Source: Arthrobacter sp. U41 (GTDB taxonomy: Bacteria > Actinomycetota > Actinomycetes > Actinomycetales > Micrococcaceae). Taken from it: a stretch of DNA of 64,000 nucleotides. Below are positions 45,401-52,335 of the stretch, piece after piece. The position numbers and the translations under genes were made by a program. Below the pieces are notes generated by a model. The model searched no databases. It was not told the DNA's origin and worked only from the letters and a program-made list of their open reading frames with translations. The stretch's first letter is position 1. The number at the start of each line of letters is the position of its first letter. Where the stretch lies: contig NZ_VEGI01000001.1 of the NCBI RefSeq assembly GCF_007679325.1, positions 620,001 through 684,000 of the forward strand. The letters are read 5' to 3'.

Positions 45401-45477
45401 CGCACCGCGGCCGGCACACGCCCAGCGGCTCTCCGCCTCGCGTGGAATCTGATCGCCGTGCCCGTAAACCGATGCAT
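42466..45477 (-). CDS. Galactose oxidase-like copper radical oxidase with three CBM32 domains
   Basis: A 1,003-residue exported or membrane-anchored protein. A basic N-terminus and one hydrophobic segment (about 33-52) precede three F5/8 type C (CBM32) domains (about 95-243, 245-393, 395-535), a seven-bladed kelch domain and a C-terminal DUF1929 domain. The oxidase part matches fungal galactose oxidase closely as I recall it. Cys605 (DMFCPG) and Tyr649 (RGYQS) would form the thioether cofactor, Trp667 (GGSWSGG) would stack on it, and Tyr861-His862 (TYHS) and His946 (THTVNTDQR) would complete the copper site. It should oxidise a primary alcohol of a sugar to an aldehyde, making H2O2. ATG 45475-45477 follows GAGGGGGG. 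Confidence 0.88.
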   Translation of the reverse strand: MHRFTGTAIRFHARRRAAGRVPAAVRRLRARRWVAFLVGSLLIAGYGAVALPKSFGSAGLHAHSSGQGSSSLVGPHIHNAAKPAAATEAVPVLLSRTGWTATASDAETSRVNGRASNVLDGKSSTMWHSRWSPAPAAPLPHSITIDTKATRSIGGFRLLPRTDGANGRVGTFEIRVSTNGTAWTIVSTGTMPDTASEKTVSFTAVNARYVRLTARSEAGNRGPWSSAAEINLLAGQTASLSGVLPRAGWTATASDAETSRMNGRAGNVLDGSTATIWHSRWTPAPAAPLPHTITIDTKATRSIAGLRYLGRSDGVNGRVGNYSIRVSADGASWSDVASGTWPDTSAEKTVSFTAVTARYVRLTASSEAGNRGPWSSAAEINLLAGQTVSASGALPRAGWTATASDAETARVNGQAGNVLDGSAATIWHSRWSPAPAVPLPHTITIDTKAARTLAGLRYLSRSDGTNGRVGRFEIAVSDDGTTWSDAASGTWPDTAAEKTVNFTAVSARYVRLTATTEAGNRGPWSSAAEINLLGPSLGSWSPTINFPLVPAAAALLPGNRMLTWSAYSPTAFGGSRGYTQASILNLSTGVVSPAQVVNTGHDMFCPGTSMLPDGKILISGGSNSSKTTLYNPATNAWSAGPDMMIPRGYQSNVTTSTGEVFTIGGSWSGGSSSKHGEVWSAEGGWRLLTDVPVDSTMTADPRGPYRADNHTWLFAASGGRVFQAGPSRQMNWISTTGNGSITSAGNRSDSADAMNGNAVMYDIGKILTAGGAPAYDDTPATDRAYTIDINNGVTAERTGDMAVSRSFASGVALPDGQVFVAGGQPIPVPFSDTDARMSPEIWNPATGEWTTLAPMAIPRTYHSVALLLPDARIFVGGGGLCGNCTTNHLDGEIFTPPYLLNDDGSERSRPTIVTAPATASAGNTIAVTTAAPVSKFSLMRMGTVTHTVNTDQRRIPVTATAVSGNTATLKLPADRGVLVPGTYLLFAMDSKGVPSVASTLTIS
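43866..45195. repeat. Three tandem CBM32-coding repeats, 450-bp period
   Basis: The same coding segment recurs three times with a spacing of exactly 450 bases; for example the sequence GTCTCGGCGTCGCTGGCCGT starts at 44255, 44705 and 45155. Each unit encodes one CBM32 domain of about 150 residues. High DNA identity suggests recent duplication or gene conversion, and copy number may vary between strains. Confidence 0.85.
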
Positions 45478-45644
45478 CTGCGCCCCCCTCGTGGCACGAC
45501 CCGTCGTAACAGGACTGACACTAGGCAGGAGGACTTGTGAAAACCTTGGGTGACCAGCAGGAATACTCGCGGTGCGCGAGCGGCGCAGCGTCCGGCGGGC
45601 GAACGACGGGACAGGGTCGACCTGGACAAGGATCGGGGCGCAAC

Positions 45645-45678
45645 GCAAAACGGCCCCGGGCTAATGCCCGGGACCGTT
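45645..45678 (-). terminator. Rho-independent terminator after tRNA-Glu
   Basis: Arms at 45649-45661 and 45666-45678 pair over 13 positions (one G.T wobble) around a 4-base loop. On the minus strand the stem is followed by TTTTGC. It lies eight bases past the tRNA-Glu 3' end, so it should end the tRNA transcript before the oxidase gene. Confidence 0.85.
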
Positions 45679-45685
45679 CTATCTG

Positions 45686-45758
45686 TGACCCCAGCGGGAT
45701 TCGAACCCGCGTTACCGCCGTGAGAGGGCAGCGTACTAGGCCGCTATACGATGGGGCC
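45686..45758 (-). tRNA. tRNA-Glu (CUC anticodon)
   Basis: The minus strand folds into a 73-base tRNA with acceptor arms GGCCCCA and TGGGGTC, discriminator A, T-loop GGTTCGAATCC and anticodon loop CTCTCAC, giving anticodon CTC (Glu). No CCA is encoded. It is the second tRNA of a two-tRNA unit and is charged by the GltX encoded at 60204-61736. Confidence 0.95.
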
Positions 45759-45888
45759 GCGTACTATCCAGAACGACATTTCTGCCATTCGCGCTAAGCG
45801 ATTGTTTCATACACTCAGCAAGTGTTTCAAATCGGCGAACCGTTCTAAAACCCCTGATCAGCCGCGGAAATCCACGGAATTATCAGAG

Positions 45889-45960
45889 CTGGGATACCAG
45901 GACTCGAACCTAGAATGACGGTACCAGAAACCGTAGTGTTGCCAATTACACCATATCCCA
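45889..45960 (-). tRNA. tRNA-Gln (CUG anticodon)
   Basis: A 72-base minus-strand tRNA with acceptor arms TGGGATA and TATCCCA, discriminator G, T-loop GGTTCGAGTCC and anticodon loop TTCTGGT, giving CTG (Gln). No CCA is encoded. It is 130 bases upstream of tRNA-Glu and shares the promoter at 46026-46054. In most actinobacteria it is mischarged with Glu and then amidated by GatCAB. Confidence 0.95.
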
Positions 45961-46552
45961 ATGGAACTTTCGGGCCGGATCCTTGGGTCTAAACCCTCGC
46001 TCCCGGCGCCTCAGCACGAGTAATTACTTTACCCGAGAGTTTTCGTCTGCACAAATCGGCGGGGCAGTTGCCGGGGCCGCCGTCCCCCGGCCGCCGCAAG
46101 AGCCCCCTTGTCGGCCGAAACCCTTGCCAATCCGCAGCTGACAAGTTTGCGCTCGGGCAATTGCCAATGAGTGACCGCCTCTCCCCACTCCACCGCGGGC
46201 AACTCAACGGACATTTTCCGATGTTAGCTGCATCACGGCCGGGGCGCGTCGTGAGGCTGTTATCAAAGATGGCTCCGCCCGGCGGAGGAAAGGCGCCAGC
46301 CGGGCTCCACCGGGGCGGCCCAACCGGACGAAGGGGCCGGCAGACACCGGCGTGGTTCTCGGCATCGAATAGCTGGCCGGCGGCACAGCAAAGATCCGGA
46401 CCGGCATGGACGGCGTTCCAGGCAATCCCGCCCGCCCAGGACTCATCAAAGCCGCCGCAGAGATGACGCCTGGGACTGGACCGGCGCGTCCCTGGTACTG
46501 CGGAACCGCCCCTGCGCTACCGAACAAGCGCGAGCACAGACCGAACCGGCGG
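45961..46552. other. Intergenic region upstream of the tRNAs, no gene recognised
   Basis: Apart from the tRNA promoter at 46026-46054, this 590-base stretch has only short GC-rich open frames without convincing ribosome sites or recognisable products. A minus-strand 61-codon frame at 46029-46214 overlaps the promoter and is not accepted. Confidence 0.6.
46026..46054 (-). promoter_or_regulatory. Promoter of the tRNA-Gln/tRNA-Glu unit
   Basis: On the minus strand TTGTGC (46049-46054) and TAAAGT (46026-46031) are separated by exactly 17 bases, a good sigma-A-type pair. Transcription would begin near 46019, about 60 bases before tRNA-Gln. Confidence 0.7.
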
Positions 46553-48880
46553 CTAGTACGCCGTCGCCGTGAGATCCAGGGACGTCACTTTCGGCATGGT
46601 GAGTTTCAGGATTGTCAGGGCCTGACCGTCCGTGGTGGTCCCCGGTGCCGGTACCGCGGACAGGACTGATCCCGCCGGGACCCCGGTCAGTCGGATGGTG
46701 ATTGCCTGCCCGTCGCGGCGGAGCACGGCTCGGTCGGTTCCCAGGCTGACCGTCGCGTCGGTGACCCATTGCCACGTCATGTTCTTTGCGACACTGAATC
46801 GAATCACGTCTTTGACGATCATGCTGGTGCTGCCGTGGGTCACGGTGCGGGTCGCGGTTGACGCGCCTGGCAGCGCCTGCCGCAAGTCCACAGACGCTGC
46901 GCTGGACGAGATTCTGCGGACCGGGGCCGCCGCCGTGGTGGGCTGGTTCACGCCCGTGTAGGCCAACGTGGAGTGCGCCGAGGTGCCGGGGTTCCAGTAG
47001 GTGAAGCGCTGCAGCGCGGAATAGTACCCGGGGGCACCCGACGGCATGGGGCCCGGGTCGACGGACCACTGGACGCCCCTGCGGTAAAAGGAGACCGCGC
47101 CCAGATCCAAATGAGCATGTGGCAGGACGTTGGAGCCGCCCTTCAGCGTGGCGGTACCCGCAGGAATGTGCAGGGCAGCCAGACCTGTCTGCGGGTACAC
47201 CGTGGATGTCTTGGACGGGAGCGTCCCGGGGGCGATTCGCCACCACATCAGGTACGCGTCCGGCTTCTGCGCAAAACGTCCGGCAACCCATGCAGCGACA
47301 CTGGCGTCACCTCGAACTTTGGCGTCCCACGCTGGCATCAGACCGCTCAGCTCGTTTGGCTCGGCATCAGCAAACGCACTGGGCCGGCCGTCCGGGCCCG
47401 TGCTGTTCATTGCATAGTCAGAGACCTTCTCCAGCGATGGCATCGCCACGGGCGGGGTCGGGTAGGCGTTGGGCAGCGTCGCATACAGGACTGCGATCGC
47501 CCGGCTCTGGTAGGTCCAGTATCCCGGCCCCTCCTGCGTGCCGCCGTCCGCGGTGATCATCTGCAACGCCGGCTGGATTGACTTCAACGATTCCTGGGCC
47601 AGGGCTGCAGCCATGGCCGGCGATCCTTTCAGGAACACAGCCGTCGCGGTGAAGTTTGCGGCGTTGTGGATGGCCGCCAGGTTCGTGGGACCCTTCAGCC
47701 ATGGTTCCCGGTCCTCGAGCAGGCACGTCTGCGGGCCAAGCCACCTGATCAGTACAGTCTCATCTAGGCCTTTCAACTTCACCCAGTCAGCAGCACTGGA
47801 TGCCGCCAGTAGCAGGTGGGATGACGCTAGCGTATTCATGCCCTCCGGGCCTGCCAACAGAATGCGCTGTGTATCCTCCGTCAGCACGTCGCGCGCGTTG
47901 GAATCGCTTCCAGACAACCATCCGTACCCCAGCCGCGGTGTGCGGACAACGTAAGCGGTCCGTAACTCCGCCAGACTCTTCGGCAAGCTCGCCTCGCTCA
48001 CTGCCGCGCGAAGGAGCTGCCGATGCACCGCTCCGGTGGCGGTGTCCGCGGCTATGCCGGCCGCAGAATCGAGAAGTATTTTCCGGTTCGTGGCAACACC
48101 GGGCCCGTCGCTTGGCAGCATCGGCCTGAAAGCGGATGACGCCGCCGGCAACGCACAGCCCCCCGGGAACCCGACCCAGCCGGAGGCTACCGGGATGCTG
48201 CCCGAGCCCTGCTCCAGGACCGTGCGGTACCTCGGCGCAATCAACGCCGGCGCAGCCACGGCTTGTCCCAGCACCCCCAGCTGACGGACTGCGTCCGCCG
48301 ACAGCTGTGTGCTGTACGCCGCGGCCCGCGTCTTTATGGCCTGATACGCCGCGGACGTAATGCGTCCCGCCAGCGAATCCGCCAGTGCCGCGGTCGCGAT
48401 CTTCTGGTGGCCGGAGCGCAAATTCTTCAACTCCACCAGTTGCTGTCCGCTCTTCTTCACTGTGGCCGCGCGTATCACTTCCGCCTTCATTCGGACGGCC
48501 ACCGCGTCCATGGCGGCCTGAGTGTTCGCGACCGTCAGCGCATCCCCGACAGTCTTAATTTTCGCTAAACCCGACGCGATGGCGTCCTTAACCGCCACCC
48601 CGTTGGGCCGGGCCAGTAATGGGATGTAGGCCCGGGAATCCACGTAGTTCTGCGCCGCAGCGTAGGATGCCTGCCGCAAGGTGGCCCGCTGTTCACTCAG
48701 TGTTACTGCGTATGCGGGCGGTGCCTGGAGCACCGCCATACACATCGCCAGCGCTAGACAGGACGCAAGTCCGGTGGCCAAACCACCGCCGGCACGAAAT
48801 CGGCGCGAGTTTCGGGGAGTTCGTGAACGCCTTGCAAACTCCGTGCTCGATCCGTGAATCTGCGTTTCCTGCTGGTACAT
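46553..48880 (-). CDS. Secreted heparinase II/III-like polysaccharide lyase (paralogue 2)
   Basis: A 775-residue exported protein colinear with the product of 13926-16223. It has a signal peptide (about 1-58, ending in AYA), the same VTLSEQRATLRQ-like helical N-region, ALPAASSAF, the GGTQEGPGYWTYQSRA toroid block, and the C-terminal PHAHLDLGAVSFYRRG and VDPGPMP segments. It probably cleaves a uronic-acid wall glycan outside the cell. ATG 48878-48880 follows GGGGG. It stands alone near the tRNA genes with its own upstream region, so it is likely regulated separately from paralogue 1. Confidence 0.8.
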   Translation of the reverse strand: MYQQETQIHGSSTEFARRSRTPRNSRRFRAGGGLATGLASCLALAMCMAVLQAPPAYAVTLSEQRATLRQASYAAAQNYVDSRAYIPLLARPNGVAVKDAIASGLAKIKTVGDALTVANTQAAMDAVAVRMKAEVIRAATVKKSGQQLVELKNLRSGHQKIATAALADSLAGRITSAAYQAIKTRAAAYSTQLSADAVRQLGVLGQAVAAPALIAPRYRTVLEQGSGSIPVASGWVGFPGGCALPAASSAFRPMLPSDGPGVATNRKILLDSAAGIAADTATGAVHRQLLRAAVSEASLPKSLAELRTAYVVRTPRLGYGWLSGSDSNARDVLTEDTQRILLAGPEGMNTLASSHLLLAASSAADWVKLKGLDETVLIRWLGPQTCLLEDREPWLKGPTNLAAIHNAANFTATAVFLKGSPAMAAALAQESLKSIQPALQMITADGGTQEGPGYWTYQSRAIAVLYATLPNAYPTPPVAMPSLEKVSDYAMNSTGPDGRPSAFADAEPNELSGLMPAWDAKVRGDASVAAWVAGRFAQKPDAYLMWWRIAPGTLPSKTSTVYPQTGLAALHIPAGTATLKGGSNVLPHAHLDLGAVSFYRRGVQWSVDPGPMPSGAPGYYSALQRFTYWNPGTSAHSTLAYTGVNQPTTAAAPVRRISSSAASVDLRQALPGASTATRTVTHGSTSMIVKDVIRFSVAKNMTWQWVTDATVSLGTDRAVLRRDGQAITIRLTGVPAGSVLSAVPAPGTTTDGQALTILKLTMPKVTSLDLTATAY

Positions 48881-49389
48881 CGCTGCCCCCGAACACTCGG
48901 TGCGGTCCACGGGCCAACCGATGGTCGACCCCTGGTGGGATTTCGCTGGTGTTCGGGCTAATCAGGGCGCGACTAATAGAACTAGACAGATCGAAAAGGC
49001 CGTCCATCTCGCAATTGATAGAAAGTCGCTCGTGTATGAGTCCCGCAGCCCAGACATTAGCTGCGAACACCTGCATTTACTGCTGCCCTAGGAGCACCCA
49101 GACTATGAACTAACGAAGGACTTCACACGAGTGCTTATTACCCGAAAATGTTCGAGAGATTTAGGTATTTTCATCAGTGCTACTCGCTTCAGGCATTGGA
49201 GTACCTACCAGGCGCCTGCCGACCGTGGCCGACCGCCTTGGACCTCTGCACTGTGAAGGTCGGATGGAGAATCTGCTCCCCCGCAGCGGAAGGCTTGGTA
49301 ATAGAATCCCGGAGTCAGTCCAATTCACCTTTGCACCTCACACGTGGAATTCACGGGGTTTGTAGTCGCTGTGACCCTAATGCGGCAAA
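48881..49389. other. Intergenic region upstream of lyase paralogue 2
   Basis: About 500 bases without a recognisable gene. A 9-bp inverted repeat, CCCGAACAC (48888-48896) and GTGTTCGGG (48949-48957), flanks the likely 5' untranslated region of the lyase and could be a regulator site. GC content is lower than in the flanking genes. Confidence 0.45.
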
Positions 49390-49430
49390 GAGAAACCCCG
49401 CCATCATGTTTGTTGGCGGGGTTTCTCTCT
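49390..49430. terminator. Strong bidirectional Rho-independent terminator
   Basis: A perfect 13-bp stem (49390-49402 with 49415-49427) and 12-base loop is followed by T-rich sequence on the plus strand and by TTTG on the minus strand. It should end transcription of the minus-strand HAD and UDP-sugar dehydrogenase genes. Confidence 0.9.
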
Positions 49431-49458
49431 TTAAGGTTTGGGCCGGGCTCCTCCGGCT

Positions 49459-50169
49459 TTAGGCCAGCAGCTCCAGCAGCGAACCGATCTCGCGGCCGGT
49501 GAAGCCCGGGGCCGGCTCCCCGGCTCGGTTCAGCCAGACGCCCAGAAGGCCGGCCGCCGTCGAGCCGTCAGCATCGAGGAGGCGGTTGTCCCCCACGTAG
49601 AGTGTTTCGCCGGCGCCGGTGCCGAGCCGGCGGACGCCCTCCAGGTAGATGGCCGGATCCGGCTTCGCCGCGCCTACCGTGTCCGTGCCCACCAGCACGC
49701 TGATGCGCGCTAGGCCGGCAGCGTCCAGTTTGACCCGCTGGTAGTCGTGGACGTTGTTGCTTACGGCGCCGTACGGGATACCGGCGGCATCGAGCGCGTC
49801 CAGGATCGGGGTGACGTCGTCGAAGGCGCGGATGTAGCCGTGCTGCCGGCTGGCGTAGGAACTGACCCAGTGCTGGGCCTGCTCCCCCTCCTCCAGCTCC
49901 ACCCCGAAGTGCCCCAGGGCGGCCCGGCCGCGGAGCAGGCGCTGTTCGTTGAAGGTCAGCTCCCCGGCCAGGTAACGGTCATAGAAGTGGGTGGTCTCGC
50001 GGGTGAAGATCCGCCCGAACTTCTCCCACCCGGCCTGGTCCAGGCCGGGCAGGAGGTGTTCGCTGACGTCGCGCAGGGCCGACGTCATGGAGAACTCGAG
50101 GTCCACCAGGGTGTCGTCGATGTCGAACAGCACCCCGCGGATGCCGCCCAGGCCCGCTCGCAAAGCCAT
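49459..50169 (-). CDS. HAD-superfamily hydrolase
   Basis: A 236-residue phosphatase-like protein. Motif I is DIDDTL (nucleophile Asp16 and Asp18), motif II is the VSNN segment, the motif III Lys is in GAAKPDPAIY, and motif IV is GDNRLLDADG. A helical cap lies between motifs I and II, as in subfamily IA. Substrate is unknown. It starts 16 bases after the UDP-glucose dehydrogenase gene. From memory it is a normal neighbour of gltX and the tRNAs in Micrococcaceae and so marks the edge of the second glycan insertion. Confidence 0.88.
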   Translation of the reverse strand: MALRAGLGGIRGVLFDIDDTLVDLEFSMTSALRDVSEHLLPGLDQAGWEKFGRIFTRETTHFYDRYLAGELTFNEQRLLRGRAALGHFGVELEEGEQAQHWVSSYASRQHGYIRAFDDVTPILDALDAAGIPYGAVSNNVHDYQRVKLDAAGLARISVLVGTDTVGAAKPDPAIYLEGVRRLGTGAGETLYVGDNRLLDADGSTAAGLLGVWLNRAGEPAPGFTGREIGSLLELLA

Positions 50170-50185
50170 CCGATTTGTCCTTACG

Positions 50186-51541
50186 TTAATTGACGGTCAG
50201 CAGATCCCTGGCAGGAACGGATGAAGGTCGGAGTCCGAGCGCCCTGAAGGTCCATCCCGCGCTCTCCCACTCATCTTTGTCGAGTACGTTTCGTCCATCA
50301 ACAATTTGTTGGGTGTTTACCAGGGCTTGAATCTCCTGAGGGCGCATGTCGCAAAACTCCTGCCATTCCGTGAGTACCAAGACAACGTCCGCCCCCGACA
50401 CGGCTTCCGAAAGTGTCGGGCAGTAGTTCAAACGGGGGAACCGCTTGGCCGAATTATCGTTCGCCTTAGGGTCGTAGACGCTCACCTCGGCTCCTCCGTT
50501 GAACAACCGAGCCGCCACGTCAAGCGCAGGTGAATCCCGGACATCATCGCTGTTCGGTTTGAAGGCAGTTCCCAACACAGCCACGCGCTTACCTTCGAGA
50601 CCGTCCAGAAGTTCCTCTGCAAGGTAGACCACGCGGTCTCGCCTCCGGAGATTGATCTCATCGATTTCGCCCAGGAAGCGCATGGTCCGGTCAAGGCCCA
50701 ACTCGCTCACTCGTGCTTGGAGGGCCCGGATATCCTTCGGGAGGCAGCCGCCTCCGAATCCTACCCCGGAGTTCAGGAATCGGCGTCCGATCCGATTGTC
50801 GAGGCCGATGGCATCCGCTAAAGTCCGGATGTCGCCTCCGACAGTTTCCGTCACTTCTGCGAATGCGTTGATGAAGGAGATCTTTGTAGCTAGAAAGGCG
50901 TTGGCTGCCACCTTCACCAGTTCAGCGGTTTCAAAGTCCGTTGCAATGTACGGAGTCTCCCGAGCGAGAGCTTCTGCATAGACTTCCCGGAGCACCGCGT
51001 GGGCCCTCGGTGAGTCAGTGCCGACCACGAGACGGTCCGGCCGCAAGGTATCTTGAACAGCAAATCCCTCGCGCAGAAACTCCGGATTCCACGCAAACTC
51101 AATCTCGATATCTTCACGCTTCGCCTCGGCGATGACGGATTTGAGTCTGCGGGCCGAGCCCACCGGAACGGTGGATTTGCCTACAATCAGAGCGTCCCGG
51201 GTTATGGCCCCCGCCAGTGACGAAATCGCACCATCGACGTATGTCATATCTGCCGCATCCTCGCCGGCGCGTTGCGGTGTCCCGACTGCGATGAAGTGGA
51301 CGTCACCGAAGGCGCCTGCTTCTTCAATCGATGTCGTAAAGCGCAACCTGCCGGAGCCTATGTGCTTTAGCAGAAGCTCAGGCAACCCGGGCTCGTGAAA
51401 CGGCAATTCGCCCCGACTCAACGAGTCGATCTTCTTGGGATCGACGTCAACGCCCAGTACTTCAAAACCCAGTTCGGCCATAGCGGCCGCATGAGTCGCA
51501 CCTAGATATCCGGTGCCAATAACTGTAAGCCGCTTCCCCAT
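50186..51541 (-). CDS. UDP-glucose 6-dehydrogenase (UDP-sugar dehydrogenase)
   Basis: A 451-residue NAD-dependent dehydrogenase that should oxidise UDP-glucose to UDP-glucuronate. It has the Rossmann loop GTGYLGATHAAAMAELG, the STVPVGSARR segment, EFLREGFAVQD, the catalytic Cys in GVGFGGGCLPKDIRAL, and the C-terminal GTAFKPNSDDVRDSPAL domain. The GGGCLPKD block points to UDP-glucose rather than UDP-HexNAc substrates. ATG 51539-51541 follows AGGAAGAG. It supplies a second uronic donor besides UDP-ManNAcA and lies at the downstream end of the second glycan block. Confidence 0.92.
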   Translation of the reverse strand: MGKRLTVIGTGYLGATHAAAMAELGFEVLGVDVDPKKIDSLSRGELPFHEPGLPELLLKHIGSGRLRFTTSIEEAGAFGDVHFIAVGTPQRAGEDAADMTYVDGAISSLAGAITRDALIVGKSTVPVGSARRLKSVIAEAKREDIEIEFAWNPEFLREGFAVQDTLRPDRLVVGTDSPRAHAVLREVYAEALARETPYIATDFETAELVKVAANAFLATKISFINAFAEVTETVGGDIRTLADAIGLDNRIGRRFLNSGVGFGGGCLPKDIRALQARVSELGLDRTMRFLGEIDEINLRRRDRVVYLAEELLDGLEGKRVAVLGTAFKPNSDDVRDSPALDVAARLFNGGAEVSVYDPKANDNSAKRFPRLNYCPTLSEAVSGADVVLVLTEWQEFCDMRPQEIQALVNTQQIVDGRNVLDKDEWESAGWTFRALGLRPSSVPARDLLTVN

Positions 51542-51687
51542 GGTGAATCTCTTCCTTGTAGTGAACTCAGTGTATTTTGGGGGTACAGATGGTTCCGCAA
51601 GCCGCCCAAACCCGAGTCATACTCGGATTACTTATGTTTAGTTGCGTGTTGTGGCCTCGCCTGCAAGTTTAGGCCCAGCAAGTAGCT

Positions 51688-52335
51688 CTAAGACCGGGCA
51701 ACTTCCAAGCCCAAGCGTGCTGTGCCCAGGAGATATACCAAGTCTTTCCACTCGCGGCTATCCTGATCAAAGTCGCCGGGGACCCTGATCGAATCGGCAT
51801 CCAGATCCTCCGCAAAAAGAACTGCGGCGGCCAGATACGGCCGAATGCTGGAAACACAGCCCTCTCGACCATCGGAGTGTAGCCAGGCGTTCGACGACAC
51901 GGTCAAACCGCGGAGGGTTCGTAGCGAACCTGCAGCTTGATCGGATCGCTCAAGTCGGAGGTACGTCGTGTCAACTCCAGCAGTGTCGTCTTTGGGCGTC
52001 GCCTCAATGCCGGTCCATGAAAGCTCCAATGGGCGGGATCCGCTGGGCAGGGCTTTCGGATAGTACTCCACTGGAGAAAAGACGACAGGCACAGGGTTCG
52101 ATATAGACCGCATCGCAGTGTCGACGGCAGGTGAGAACTTATGTGGCATGTGCACTAGGCCGCCCATAGTCGAGTTGAATACTAAGAAAGCAGCGACTGC
52201 CTCCCGATCTGGATGTCGCGTCTTAGGACCTGCATCAAACCAGAAGGACTTAAACCGAGGTTCGCCGTCGTAGTCGTCGGCCGCTACATTAAACCCCGTG
52301 TGTCCAACGTACTCACCGTTCCATTTGATTATCAC
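51688..52335 (-). CDS. Unknown protein coupled to a GT2 gene
   Basis: A 215-residue protein that I do not recognise. It has no signal peptide or membrane helix. The sequence is rich in Trp, Tyr and Phe (FKSFWFDAGPKTRH, VFSPVEYYPKALP), suggesting a compact beta-rich fold. The GTG start overlaps the stop of the GT2 gene (GTGA at 52332-52335) and has GGAG seven bases upstream, so it is translated with that enzyme. It may be an accessory or modifying protein for the glycan. GC content is low for this genome. Confidence 0.65.
   Translation of the reverse strand: MIIKWNGEYVGHTGFNVAADDYDGEPRFKSFWFDAGPKTRHPDREAVAAFLVFNSTMGGLVHMPHKFSPAVDTAMRSISNPVPVVFSPVEYYPKALPSGSRPLELSWTGIEATPKDDTAGVDTTYLRLERSDQAAGSLRTLRGLTVSSNAWLHSDGREGCVSSIRPYLAAAVLFAEDLDADSIRVPGDFDQDSREWKDLVYLLGTARLGLEVARS

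Noticed and set aside
46029..46214. A 61-codon minus-strand frame upstream of the tRNAs
   Set aside because: It overlaps the convincing tRNA promoter at 46026-46054 and has only a weak ribosome site.
45686..48880. tRNA-Gln/tRNA-Glu as an integration site for the neighbouring lyase gene
   Set aside because: The lyase lies on the 5' side of the tRNAs, no integrase is present, and no repeated tRNA 3' end was seen. Typical islands insert at the 3' end.
49148..49462. A 104-codon plus-strand frame across the terminator at 49390-49430
   Set aside because: It runs through a strong terminator stem and has no ribosome site or recognisable product.
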